Assembly (NCBI GenBank): GCA_023159155.1
Contig: JAJNNX010000022.1
Coordinates: 124,001 to 188,000, forward strand
Direction: 5' to 3'
From: Ustulina deusta
Taxonomy: Eukaryota; Ascomycota; Sordariomycetes; Xylariales; Xylariaceae
DNA length: 64,000 bases
The notes beneath the pieces are model-generated. The model was not told the DNA's origin. It ran no database searches and saw only the letters and a program-made list of their open reading frames with translations. Shown here in pieces: positions 24,217 to 34,962 of this stretch. Position numbers and translations under genes: made by a program. The stretch's first letter is position 1, and each line of letters begins with the position of its first letter.

Positions 24217-27200
24217 GCAAAAAGAATATATAAAAAAAATCGCTAGCTAAAACACTACTAAAGCTATACTATTTACAAATTAATAAAAAAGAAATTATAA
24301 TAATAATAATAATAATAGTAATAATAATAGTAAAAATAATAAAAAATCAAAAAAAAAGAAACCTAGCTATTTTTACTGCACTACTACTAACTAAAAAGTT
24401 ATAACTTATAATTCTTTAAAATATTTCTATATAAACTTAAACCTAATTTTTAATTAATAAAAAGCAAAAATATTAAATAAAAAACAAAAGATATTAAATA
24501 ATATAAACATAGCTGCTTTATTTATTAATAATGCTTTACTATTTTTATTACTAGGACTTCTAAACCTAATATTTTTGGTTGCTTAGAATAATATAGAAAA
24601 AATAAAAAAAATACCGGAACAAAAACCGGGCATTTTTAGCAAAATATTTAGTAAATTTAAGTATTAAAAAAATTAATGCTTATTAGTAATAAAAGCGCTA
24701 CTTATAATACTATAAAGCTTAATAGCTATAGTTCTATTAGATTTTAGCTTTAAAAAAATTCTAATAAAAATAAGTTTTTTAAATATACTAAAACTAAAAG
24801 CAATAGAACTTATAAAATAAATTACTAACTATATTATTTTAAATAATAATTATAACTAAACTAACTTTAGTAATAGATCGCTATTTATAAAATTTTAACT
24901 TTATAATAAGCTGCCGGTCTATAGAATTAATAGTACTATAGTTATTTTAGAATAGATAAGCACTGCTAGATTTTTTACTATTATAAACAAAAGAACTAAA
25001 ATAATTATTGTTAATAATATTATTTATTGCCTTAAAATAGGCGTAAATCTAGTTTTAATATCCTAACTTATAAAAAAAAAAAAAATTTTTGTTTTATTAA
25101 AATAAAGCTTAAGCAGCTATAAAAAAGCATACTTTTTTAATAGCAAAAAAGTCTAGCAGACTATATATAATTAATTAGCTAAATAAAACTACTTAAATAG
25201 CTGCTTTTAATATTTTTTTTTAAACTTATTTAATTAACTTTACTTTAAAAGTATAGTATAAACAATTCGAATACATAAGTAATAAAAAAATATAAAAACT
25301 AATAATAATAATAAAAAGTATTATTTCTTAAACTAAATATTATTTTTATAAAATTTATATTAAAAAAAAGATATAGGCAAAACTTTATAAAAAATTTTTT
25401 TTAAAAAAAACCTACTTTATAAAGTCCTTTTATTTTAATAAAGCTAATATATTAAAAAATATTTCTATAAGCTATAATAGGTCTATAAAATAAATGGCTA
25501 TTTTTTATAACTTTACTAGCAGAGTTTAGGCTATTCTTTTACTAAGTCTAGGTTTATAGTTTTTAGAATTTAAAAAACTTCTATAAAAATAAAAAAAATT
25601 TGAATAATAATACTAATATATTAACCTAAATAAACTAAAAATATATATAAACAAAGATTTTATTTATTATTATATTTAAAAAAGTATAACTATTAGATAT
25701 TTTATTATAAAGTAGCACTAGCAAAATAAAAAAGCAAAAAAGTCCATCCGAACACTAAAAAATATAGTATAAGCAATACTAGTTATAGTAAAAAAAAATA
25801 AACTTTTATTAAACTTTTAGCTTATTTATATTTAAATAACTATTTATATTAGAAATAAATAACGCTTTAAAAAAATAGTATTAATACTATATAAAAATTA
25901 ATATAATAAATAGCTAGACTATTATTATATAGTTATTTTTAATATACTAAAAAACTATATACTAAATAATAAACTAAACATACTAAAAATAAAAATTATT
26001 TTTTATAAAATATTAAAGTATAAAAGTAATAAAACATATAATTATATTATTTATAAACTTAACAATTTTACTATTGCAACTATTAATAATATTACTTTTA
26101 TAAAAAAACATTTTTATATATTAATAAAAAATACTAAAAAATTAATAAAAAAGCGCTATAGATTACTATTATTTTCTAATAAATAAAAACAAAAGTAAGC
26201 TGCCAAAAAAGTAAAAAAAACAAAAATAACTACTTAAAAAAAAAAGTAACTAGTAATTTATTATTTATAGAACTTCTAAAATTATATATACTAGTAGCTT
26301 ATATAAAAATACTTTTATTACTTCTAGTACTTTTTAAAGATTAATAACCTTTAATATATATATTATTAGTACTACTATACTTTGAACTAGAAAGCCTAAT
26401 ATAAAAAGTATTACAATCTTATTATAACTTATATTTTTAAATATAAGTTTTTGATTATTTATAGTATAGCTTATACGTTTTATTACCTATTTTTAAAATA
26501 GCTATTATAATACTATTATTTATATTACTAGTAGTAGATATAGAACTAAAAAGCTATAAATAAACTAAAAAAAATGCTAAATAGCTTAAATAATATAAAG
26601 CTATAAGAATAGAATATTAATCCTTTATTAATAATAGGACTTAGATATTTTATAAATTACCTACTAGTAGAAATCTTATAACTAGAAAATAAGTTTATAA
26701 AATTAAAAAGGGCCCTAATAAAAAAGTTATAAAATATAAAGCATAATAAATTATTTAAAACTTTAAGCAAATCTTTAGCAAAAATTATAATAAGACTTTT
26801 GCTTTAGTAATAAAACTAATAAGTTATAAAGCTATTTTTATAATTATTATAGCCCTAGATTTTGAAATTAAATAAATAAATATTAAAACTGCTTTTTTAT
26901 ATAAAAAAATTAAAAAAAACGTTTATATTTAATAACTACTTAAATTTAATAATAGAACTAATAAAATTTATAAACTAAACAAAATATTTTATAGCTTAAA
27001 ACAAGCTTTTAAAGTATAATATTAAATATTAGCCGATTTTTTAGAAATACTAAGCTTTAAACTACTAGAATTAAACATTGGTATATTTGCTAAAAAGCAT
27101 ATATATATAGCTATTTATATTAATAACCTATTAATAGTAGGACTTTTAAAAAAAAAATTAACAAAATTAAAAAAGCATTATTAAAAAGATTTAAAATACA

Positions 27201-29212
27201 AAATCTAGGGCTATACTCCTTTTATTTCGGTATAGCTATTACTTAGGACCGGAAGAATAAAACTATTTTTTTTAATTAAAAAGCTTACTTAAAGAAAATA
27301 ATTAAAGAACTAAACTAATAAAAAATATATATAATTACTACACCTATTAATATAAACAAAATTCCAGAACTAACAAATAATTATAAAGCTCCTAAAAAAA
27401 ATACTTAATAATATATAAAAACTATTAGCTGCTTAATATATGCTATGCTTAGTACTAGACTAGATATAGCATATACTATTTCTTATTTAAATAAATATAT
27501 AAAAAACCTTACAATAGTATATATAAAAACAACTAAGTAAGTACTATATTACTTATATAGTACTATTAATCTAAAACTATATTATTAAAAAGAATTGCAA
27601 AATTTAATAAAATAAACTAATACTAACTAGGCTAGCTATATTTAAACTAAATATTTAATAGTAAAATATATCTTTAATATAAAAAGCAGTACTATTAATT
27701 AAAGCTTTAAAAAATAATAAAGTATTACTTTATCTTTTTATAAATTAGAACTAATAAAATAAACATAAGCTACAAAAAAAGCTATATAGCTTTAATAATT
27801 ACTATCTAAATTAAACGTTTTAAAAAAAAAATAACCGCTACTATTATATATAGGAATAATTAAAAGGCTATAATTATAATAAAAAACCTGCAATTCTATA
27901 ACAAAATAAAACATATTTCTATATAACAAGCTTTTTATAAAAAAGCTATACAACAAAAAAATATTAATTTTAAATAAATTTATATATTTAAACAAATAAC
28001 TAATAGTTTTACTAAACTACTATTATAAAATAAATTTATTATATTTTAAAATATTTTAAGCCTCTAGCTATAAAACAAATAAAAAAAATAACTAAGTTTA
28101 TACTTTACAAGCTTTATAAATTATTTACTAAAACTTTTGCTACTTTAAAATATTTTTATAAATTTTATATAGCTAATCTAATAAAACTTTTATTTTTTAA
28201 AGCATCCTATTTTAAAAAACTCTAGAATTACTAATATTTTTTTAAATTATAATTATTTATACTTTATAAAAAGTATACTAAATATTTATACTTTATTAAA
28301 TTTTTTATTTTATTATGATTTAATTAATATTATTAACTTTTATTTTATAAAAAACCTTTTTACTAATGCTAAAGCTCTACCCTAAAAATAAAAAACTACA
28401 ATAAAAAAAAATACTTAAAATATTAATACTACTTATAAACTTTTTTTTTTTTTTTAACTATAATAAAATTATTAATAAATTTTAATAAACTTTTATTAAA
28501 CCTAGAAATACTAAGCTTTAAAATTAAAAACTTTTTAAAACAATTTTAAATATAACTAGAACTAACCTTTATTTTAAAGTATTTAGAACTAAAACAAAAA
28601 TATAAAATAATTTTATATATATATTTTTAATTTATTTTTTTTTATAATAAATAAAACAAAATAAACTAAATAAACTATATACTAAACGTTTAAACTAAAA
28701 ACTTTTTTAATTATTTTGCTAAACTTATTAATATAAATAAATATTACTTTAAAATTAAAATATTTAGTATTTTAAATAAACTTATAATAAAAAACTAATA
28801 AAAAACCAAAAAATAGCACATTTTTATAATTGCTATTATTAAAGCAAAAGAATTAAAAAAAAACATATTTTAATATAGAACTATAATTTAGTAAAAGTTA
28901 TAAAATTTAATTATTAAAACAAAATATTTTTTAAAAAACAATGCATTTTTATTAAATATTTTAAAATATATATATATATATATAAAGAGTATATATCTAA
29001 TATAATATAAATATAAATTAAAGCAGCAAAAAAAAATATTTATTAAACTTTTTATTAAAAGTATTAAAATAAACAAAACTAAAAAATCTACTCCATTAAA
29101 AAATCAAAAATATATATTTTTAAAATTGCATATAACTCTAGGTATAACAAAGAATAATCAGAAAAACAAATTAGTAATAACTTTATATAAATATGTATAG
29201 TTTAAGTAGAAG

Positions 29213-29372
29213 TATGGAAATTGGGAGGTAGGTAAAGAAGATAGCTGGGTACTACGCCCCATACGTATTTACTATATATTGTAGAAGTACTACCTTATCT
29301 AACTGTACCTAGACTTGTTTTTTAATGCATAATACAATACTGTACACCTACTGTATACACTCATTTTCAACT
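29213..29372 (+). repeat. 3' LTR of the copia element
   Basis: This is the direct repeat of 10065-10224, and it is followed immediately by the second ACTGG. Its distal half, next to host DNA, retains more C and G than the 5' LTR copy. A short purine run (AAGTAGAAG) ends at 29212 and is a candidate polypurine tract. Confidence 0.88.
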
Positions 29373-29629
29373 ACTGGGATGTCGCCAGGCTCGATAGAGT
29401 TCGTCCAGTTCCACAGCAACAGCAGGTCACCCCGATGAAATGTAGGGGCCATGGATTCGGAAACCACGCACACAATAGGAAAAGACGATTTCGTCGCGAC
29501 GCTGAGCCCTCTCCACACCATGAATGTAGTGCTTAGAGGAAGAAGAACATCCAGTACAGCTGAGGATAGAGCAAGGATGTCGCGGATGGACCATCGGCCC
29601 AAATGGCGCGAGCCCCGACGAGTGTGCAT
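29373..29629 (-). pseudogene. Sec11-like signal peptidase, 5' (N-terminal) half, severed by retrotransposon
   Basis: ATG at 29629 starts a frame with basic residues, a membrane segment ([14 protein letters not shown]), then the box-B region [20 protein letters not shown]. The second Ser of SES-M (residue 59) aligns with the catalytic Ser of type I signal peptidases, and LLLLWNW follows. The frame reaches GDIPVV and then runs into the 3' LTR, where it would stop after six foreign codons. The missing part (PVVWFYR...VHRIV...LTKG) is at 9674-10064. The overlap of the halves is only the 5-bp duplication. Sec11 is the catalytic subunit of the ER signal peptidase complex. This copy differs enough from the canonical protein (SES-M for SGS-M) to suggest a paralogue, and an intact essential gene must exist elsewhere. 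Confidence 0.86.
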
Positions 29630-30387
29630 AAGGGGACATACAAAATAAAACCAACAGTCTGCAGTGGTATGGCAAATGCACAGTAAATATGGGAATGTGT
29701 GAGGTCAAAAACCAACGGTAACTCTGTCCGTTATTGAGATATATAGGCGATGTTGGCCCCTAAAAGCCTGCATAGGAGGCTTTGGATGCAGTTTCAAGGC
29801 ACCAGCGACACCGTATTACGATTCTCTCTTATCCGTCGTATATATATATATATAGCGCTCTGTATGACTCATTTCCATACATTTCAAATAGGGGCGTGTT
29901 GGAGAAAGAATGAGGAGAAAAATAGCTCCCATCTGTACAATCAAAAACGGCGGGTTGGTTGACTGCTCGCATTTTTGCGGTGCTACTGCAATGTATGTGC
30001 CATGAAACCAACAGCTTCTACCGCCGCAATGAAACGGCAAGGTAAAATATAAATAGGGACGTTTAACAATTGGAAGATGCTGCATTGCATTTACCGCTAA
30101 GGCGGCACAGGCGGAGCCGATGGGAAGCGAAGGTAAAGAGCCTCTGTTTGTGAGGGGGCGAGGGCGAAGAGAAAGGGGCCCTCTTTGCAAGGGGGCGATT
30201 CTTGGGACTCGATGCGTAGCCTCGCTGAGTCCTAGGTTCATAGAGCAGGTTCTGCACGTACAGCTGTTTGAATTATCACTTAATCAATCCCATTCCCTCA
30301 ACCGACGGAATCAAAACATCTTTCACCCTCTATCCATTTATCTCATATTTGCCCTAACTTGCAGTCCTGTGTTAACTTATCTTTAAC
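29630..30387. other. Intergenic region between Sec11-like start and LURP-one gene
   Basis: This is a divergent promoter region for the two flanking genes. Overlapping short frames exist on both strands at 29816-30386, but none shows a family motif. A TA run lies near 29839-29852. Confidence 0.5.
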
Positions 30388-30903
30388 ATGGACATCAAAT
30401 TGCAAAGCCCAAGCCCGCCAGTGAACATGCTGGGCGACTATCTATCGCAGCAGGAAACAACTTTGACCCTTCACTGCCACGATAGCACCTTTCAGAAAGT
30501 CACAGCCCTCGACACAGAACAAAAGCCTGTCTTCCGCGTCGAGGGCTCGACATGGGGAACGTCGTGGAGCTGGAGACGGAAGGTTTTTGATGCTGCTGAC
30601 AATCGACACCTCTTCGACTTTCGGCACGAAAGCTTCGACTTCAAGAACCGGTGGATCGTTGAAGATGCCACAGGTCGCAAGCTTTGCTCGCTTGTTCACA
30701 AGAACCAATTGACTTCCAATCATTTGGCCATTGATGCGACCGTGCGCACCGTTGCGGGCGAAGATATCCTCGTTTGCATGCGACCACAAGATGGAGCGGC
30801 TCTAACAACAACTGTCAGTGTTAGTGGCATAATCATTGCTACTATCCGTAAGGCCATTGACAATACGAAAACCTCCCGCGGAGATCAAGACAATAGCGTC
30901 TAG
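30388..30903 (+). CDS. LURP-one-related (LOR, tubby-C-like) protein, possibly shortened
   Basis: The single-exon frame has 171 residues. The fold-defining pattern of LOR proteins is visible. DSTFQKV and PVFRVEGSTWGTSWSW are followed by KVFDAADNRHLFDFR, FKNRWIVEDATGRKLCSLV and DILVCMRPQDGAALTTTVSV, giving alternating beta strands with conserved Trp and Phe positions. These proteins share the scramblase/tubby C-terminal barrel, and most fungal members are uncharacterised. Family members usually end with a further strand and a hydrophobic helix (roughly PG-V-D-x-A followed by an aliphatic run), which this frame lacks. After the stop the sequence briefly reads RVAAATDLTMV, so a late nonsense or frame change may have cut the helix off. 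An unrecognised intron is the alternative. Confidence 0.75.
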   Translation: MDIKLQSPSPPVNMLGDYLSQQETTLTLHCHDSTFQKVTALDTEQKPVFRVEGSTWGTSWSWRRKVFDAADNRHLFDFRHESFDFKNRWIVEDATGRKLCSLVHKNQLTSNHLAIDATVRTVAGEDILVCMRPQDGAALTTTVSVSGIIIATIRKAIDNTKTSRGDQDNSV

Positions 30904-33392
30904 GAGCTTCGGGTTGCGGCCGCGACCGATCTAACAATGGTATAATTCCCGTTCTCTCTTGATAACCTTGTTGCACCCGTAGCTTACATATGATTCAGAT
31001 CATTGCTTTGGCATTGTGCCGTGCCGAGATGGGACACGTCTGGAAGCAGTAATCTGTATAGTAAGGGGAATGTGAGGGGCAGACCTGGCTGGCCCTGAAC
31101 TGCAAACTTTTGTTTCCACCTTGATAGAATAACAATATATGCCACCAAATACCCCTTGGATATCACCTACTCTGTTTAGTCGAATCAGAAAGTTTATCAT
31201 TGTTAAGAAGAAAAATAAAGCGCTTCAGTATGTAGTAGTGCACAATTTCTCCAGCGCAGATAAAGTTCCGACTGCTGGTGGTTCCAGCTGTGACAAGGGC
31301 TTGGTTCAAGAGCTTGGAATTAGAAGTTCAATTCAACTAATAATTCTCTTTGGATCTCAAGGGTCATAATTCCTTCCTCCTTTCAGTCGAGAATTAGTCC
31401 CTCTATGTAATATACACAATATTGGGCTTCCCTTCTACCCGACTGTATGCCTCATTATGCTGTTGGTTCCTCGTGCAGGATGCCTGCCTCGTGGCCCCTT
31501 CGATCATCCAATAGTTATTGCTGCTGTATGTAGGTTCTTCCAACAGGGTCTTGGTTACGTATGGCCGTGTGACACCAGTAATGACTATTGTTATTGCACG
31601 AAGGAGGAAATTGTGCCTTGTGAGCTGTAGCCTCTTTAGTCCAGTTCCGTGACTGTGATAATGTGACAAGCAGGAACATTAATAATCATTCTGTCACCAA
31701 ACTAGTATCGTTGAAACCAAATAGAACCGCATAGCTCATGCCAGGATGAGTATTATGAACATACTATGAGTATAGGTTGTTGTGCAAACAGCTTAGAGCT
31801 ACCCTGATGATCTCTGCCATAACATAGAAAATACACTATTTGTTGTCCTAGTTGTACGACAGTTCTGTTCATAAGTGTTCAGCTCTATTTCATGATTTTC
31901 TATCAGCGGACACTATTGATAAGATGTAGTCTCACATTTAGATTATAGATTTCTCCGACTGTATGTCACTTCTTTTCTTATGCCCTCATTCATAGTCAAG
32001 TAAAATAGCACCTAAATAGATCCGTGAGTAGCGCAAGGTTCGCGGGACTAGGTAGGCTATGATAATGGCGCACCGGAATTCTGGTCTAGGGGATAACACA
32101 TGGAAGGATGTTGGAAAGTATTGCAGAATATTGTCCCGGTCCGTGATTTAGGCCTCACACTGCTTTGGGGTAACGCTTATGAAAGGCCATTATCACGTCA
32201 TCCGATAAAACTACATGGAGCTCAATTTCAGCTTTTATAAAAATCATAACTATTACAAGCATATTTACATACGAAATTGTATAAATAAATACCTAGATTA
32301 CTTCAACTTAATTAATTGAATTGTGCGAATTAAACCTAAGCATACGGTATGCATAGCATAGGATATAGCCTTTGCACCAGTTGTTCCTAGGATAGCGGGC
32401 GATAGATGTGCGCCATCGGTGTCCCTAGACCCTGGAAGCATACTTTTAAATAATATCAAGGATTTGGGGATAGCCGAGAAGGGGTTCCCGAGTTATTGGA
32501 GAGAAAACAAGACTTATGACAGCGCGCTTTAGTGCGCTTATCTCATCAGCTCAAAAAGCCCCAAGCAATGCTAGCAAGGACCCCTGATTCAGCCCTACGA
32601 ACGTTGACGTGCATTAACCCATTTACGTACTTCCACTTGCCTTGTTCCTCCTAAAAGATGCTCCCAACTTATCGTGACCTTCTACTTACATGTAAGGCCT
32701 TGTTGTTACAATGCTGTCTATGTCTCATTCCAGCTTAGGAAGTGACTTGTTGACCGCGTTTTCGTTAAGTTACCTTTATTGTATTGTTTATATATATATG
32801 TTCGCATACACCAACTAGGTTAGTAGGTATAGTCGTGGCGTATCCTAAAATCTGGTTTAGAATAAAACGGTTACTTTCTATTTATTTCAGAGCATTTACG
32901 GTAATACGTGTATTGGAAGTTATGCAAATTTGTTCATTTTGGCTTACCATGTAAAAGCGGCATGGCTCGGGTGAAGCTCCCATTCTGATTCAGTATGTAA
33001 AACCCATCTCGGAGGTATGTAAGCATTATCTAGAGTTTCAAATTAGGTGCCTGCCAAGAACCCACGGGCTGTTAGCGGGTATGGCTAAGGTAAGGCTTGT
33101 GAGAAAAGTCACATGGCGCTTTACCAGTTCGAGACATGGATTCCAATTTTGTAGGTACCGGCCTGGATACTCACTTTAGAATATTGCAGACCTTTTAGTT
33201 ATTAGCATAACCACCGTGACATTGATACTCCAAAGGACTGGTTACTAGTATACAGAACGAAGTGTTCAAGGGTTGACCCTGGCGCGGGGTGCCTTCAGCT
33301 TCGTTTCGCTATGCCATCGGCAGGTACAAAATACACATTGCTTCTCGTGATTTCTGCCCGCATCATTTCCTCGGTTCTTTCAACCTATAAGA
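30904..33392. other. 2.5-kb gene-free stretch
   Basis: No frame longer than about 90 codons and no recognisable domain is present on either strand. Base composition is moderately AT-rich. A TA run lies near 32790-32800. I see no clear repeat boundaries. Confidence 0.5.
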
Positions 33393-33990
33393 ATGAATTC
33401 AATGCTGCAAACAGACTTCAAGCTTTCTGATATCGAGATGTTAGAAGATGCCTTCTAAGCCCGGGAGGAAAGATTTTTGAAGGCATGTTCCGTTGATGGG
33501 ACTCCAGTCGGTTTTTGCGGTTGGACTGTTATAGAGCAGAACCATAACCGGCAACAAGCGGGTGAACCGAGAAAGAGAGAAAAGGCTCGGAAGGCATCCT
33601 GGCTACCGGATACACTTGATGTAGATGGCTGGGTTGCTCTATCAAAGGATCTAAAAGCAGAACGCTGTCGGGTTTTAAAGGATCTCGATAGTATATGCCG
33701 TAAGTTAAATCACGTTATCCTAGTATACCATACCTGCTTGCTAATAGTTTCTACATCTAGGACTGACATTTATGGCGGTACATCCGAAGTATCAACGACA
33801 AGGGATAGGTTCAATGATGATGCAGCGCATTTGTAAAGAAACGGATAAGCAAGGACGATGTGCATATGTGCTCGCAGCGCCGGAGGGGGTCCCACTCTAT
33901 TCAAAGTTTGGTTTCGAGATTGTAGGTCATGTTGAGACGACTCATGGTGCAATCACAAGCATGTTTCGGCCATCTCGGCGTCCTTGTTAA
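33393..33990 (+). pseudogene. GNAT acetyltransferase with in-frame stop (probable pseudogene)
   Basis: The C-terminal exon (33761-33990) reads RLTFMAVHPKYQRQGIGSMM. It has the acetyl-CoA-binding Q/R-x-x-G-x-G/A loop, and then LYSKFGFEIVG, typical of fungal GNAT proteins. It is joined to the upstream exon through a 61-nt intron (33700-33760; GTAAGT, branch GCTAAT). The upstream exon encodes FLKACSVDGTPVGFCGWTVIEQ-type sequence and a SWLPDTLDVDGW block. The natural upstream frame from ATG 33393 is interrupted by TAA at 33456-33458, between DAF and AREERFLKA. Homologous proteins read through this region as one helix. Without a further intron the full enzyme cannot be made. An ATG downstream of the stop would lack beta-1 and alpha-1. 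Family members acetylate small molecules or proteins; the substrate is unknown. Confidence 0.62.
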
Positions 33991-34540
33991 TCTCGGGTTG
34001 GCCAGAGTCATCGTGTGGTACTTGTTAAGATCAACTCCGACATAGTCGTCTGAAGCCTCTATAGGAGGTTTCACTGGCCTACTCGAGCCCTGCGAAGTGA
34101 GAGTTCAAAGTCAGTCATTATAACAATAGACGCCGAAATATGTTATGCAGTGTTGATACAGGTCGCTCATCCCGTTGTAGTCCCTTTCATAGTGATTGCC
34201 TGCATAGTCCAGAATCACGTCCAACAAACAACATTACCAAGAGTAGAATGGAGTCAAGTCGGGCACTCATCTGCAGCTCTTATATCTGTACTCTGATTGA
34301 CATCAACGCATTATTTAATTCCATTGAATTGAACCCAAGTTTAGCTATTCTCCTTCCCTTAAACATATATTGATTGCCATAGCCCTATTTCACTGATTCT
34401 TCGTGAGTACCCAGGGGGATGACCCCTAACCCCTAGGTCGGAGTAATTGGAAGATCAACATTTCTCTTCACATTCCATCCCGATGCCGTCCAGTCCAGGT
34501 AGGGTGGTGGAAGAAAAAGAAGAAGAAAAAAAAAACATAC
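33991..34540. other. Intergenic region, GNAT remnant to tRNA-like locus
   Basis: No coding signal is seen. The right end carries the oligo-A tract (34526-34535) that acts as an oligo-T stop for the minus-strand tRNA-like unit. Confidence 0.5.
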
Positions 34541-34650
34541 TGGCCAACGAGGGAATCGAACCCCCGGTGCCTAACGATGCAGAGTAATGATGCTAACGCT
34601 AATTAACGATATTATGCTTCGCTAGGCCGCACCAACTCGGCCATTGATTG
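34541..34650 (-). tRNA. Degenerate tRNA-like gene with intact Pol III boxes
   Basis: On the minus strand an A box (TGGCCGAGTTGG, 34643-34632) and a perfect B box (GGTTCGATTCC, 34562-34552) are present. The T-arm folds (GGGGG-TTCGATT-CCCTC) and the D-arm folds (GCC/GGC). A run of ten T follows the 3' end (34535-34526). The A-to-B distance implies an intron. The 5' acceptor strand CAATCAA does not pair well with the 3' strand TTGGCCA; the mismatches are transition-type. The anticodon loop lacks the universal T33 in my fold. It is more likely a tRNA pseudogene than a working gene, and the isotype cannot be assigned. Confidence 0.45.
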
Positions 34651-34763
34651 CTTATTGTAAGAGTTAGACTACTTTTTAATATATAATTCTTTACACTGCC
34701 GTTGGGTGTAGAGTTTACGATACGGACCCGCTTACGTCCTTGTGAGTGGTGATGTGCAGTAAA

Positions 34764-34962
34764 TGTGACAGGATCTTGACCGATGAATAAGTAATCATCC
34801 CGGTCAACCTGATGAATGTTATGAAATCCTTCAGGGCCATCTCCGTAGGTCCACGAGGGTGTCAGGTCACGGAGATATGTAGTATGGGTTTACTGAAAAT
34901 TCACACCCGATCATCTATGTAAACCCCGGTATTCGATTTGGTTAGCTGTCAGGGTCGTCACA
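34764..34962 (+). repeat. LTR relic with adjoining primer-binding site (Ty3/gypsy-like)
   Basis: The 199-bp segment begins TGTGAC and ends GTCACA, an inverted terminal hexamer. It is followed at once by AAATATCTTGGTATCA. The TTGGTATCA string is the start of the primer site common downstream of fungal gypsy LTRs (TTGGTATCAGAGC), here with G-to-A-like changes after it. No partner LTR or internal coding remnant was found in the window, so this is a 5' fragment or solo remnant. Confidence 0.45.

Larger units (their letters stand above)
10065..29372 (+). mobile_element. Ty1/copia-type LTR retrotransposon, RIP-degraded, carrying nested insertions
   Basis: The 19,308-bp block has near-identical 160-bp direct terminal repeats and is flanked by ACTGG on both sides (10060-10064 and 29373-29377). 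Without the nested insertions the copia element itself is about 7.1 kb. Coding remnants on the plus strand are saturated with stops but recognisable. There is a CCHC-like YFYC...H...C remnant near 24350-24400. RT remnants are IKTAFLYKKIK near 26885, KLNKILYSLKQAFKVW near 26978 (copia LNKALYGLKQAPRVW), and IYINNLLIVG near 27115 (YVDDLLIVG). An RNase H remnant, YAMLSTRLDIAYTIS, is near 27440-27482. The AT content is extreme, and differences between the repeat copies are transitions, as expected from RIP. The element lies inside a Sec11-like gene and opposite to its strand. Confidence 0.9.

Noticed and set aside
27792..29076. Short ORFs in the AT-rich block (27792-27995, 28888-29076)
   Set aside because: They are Ile/Phe/Tyr/Asn-only translations of RIPed DNA, with no domain and no conserved composition.
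10140..29330. AT-rich 19-kb block as centromere or mitochondrial DNA insertion
   Set aside because: Paired LTRs, three sets of target-site duplications, copia RT/RNase H remnants and transition-only divergence explain it as nested, RIPed retrotransposons.
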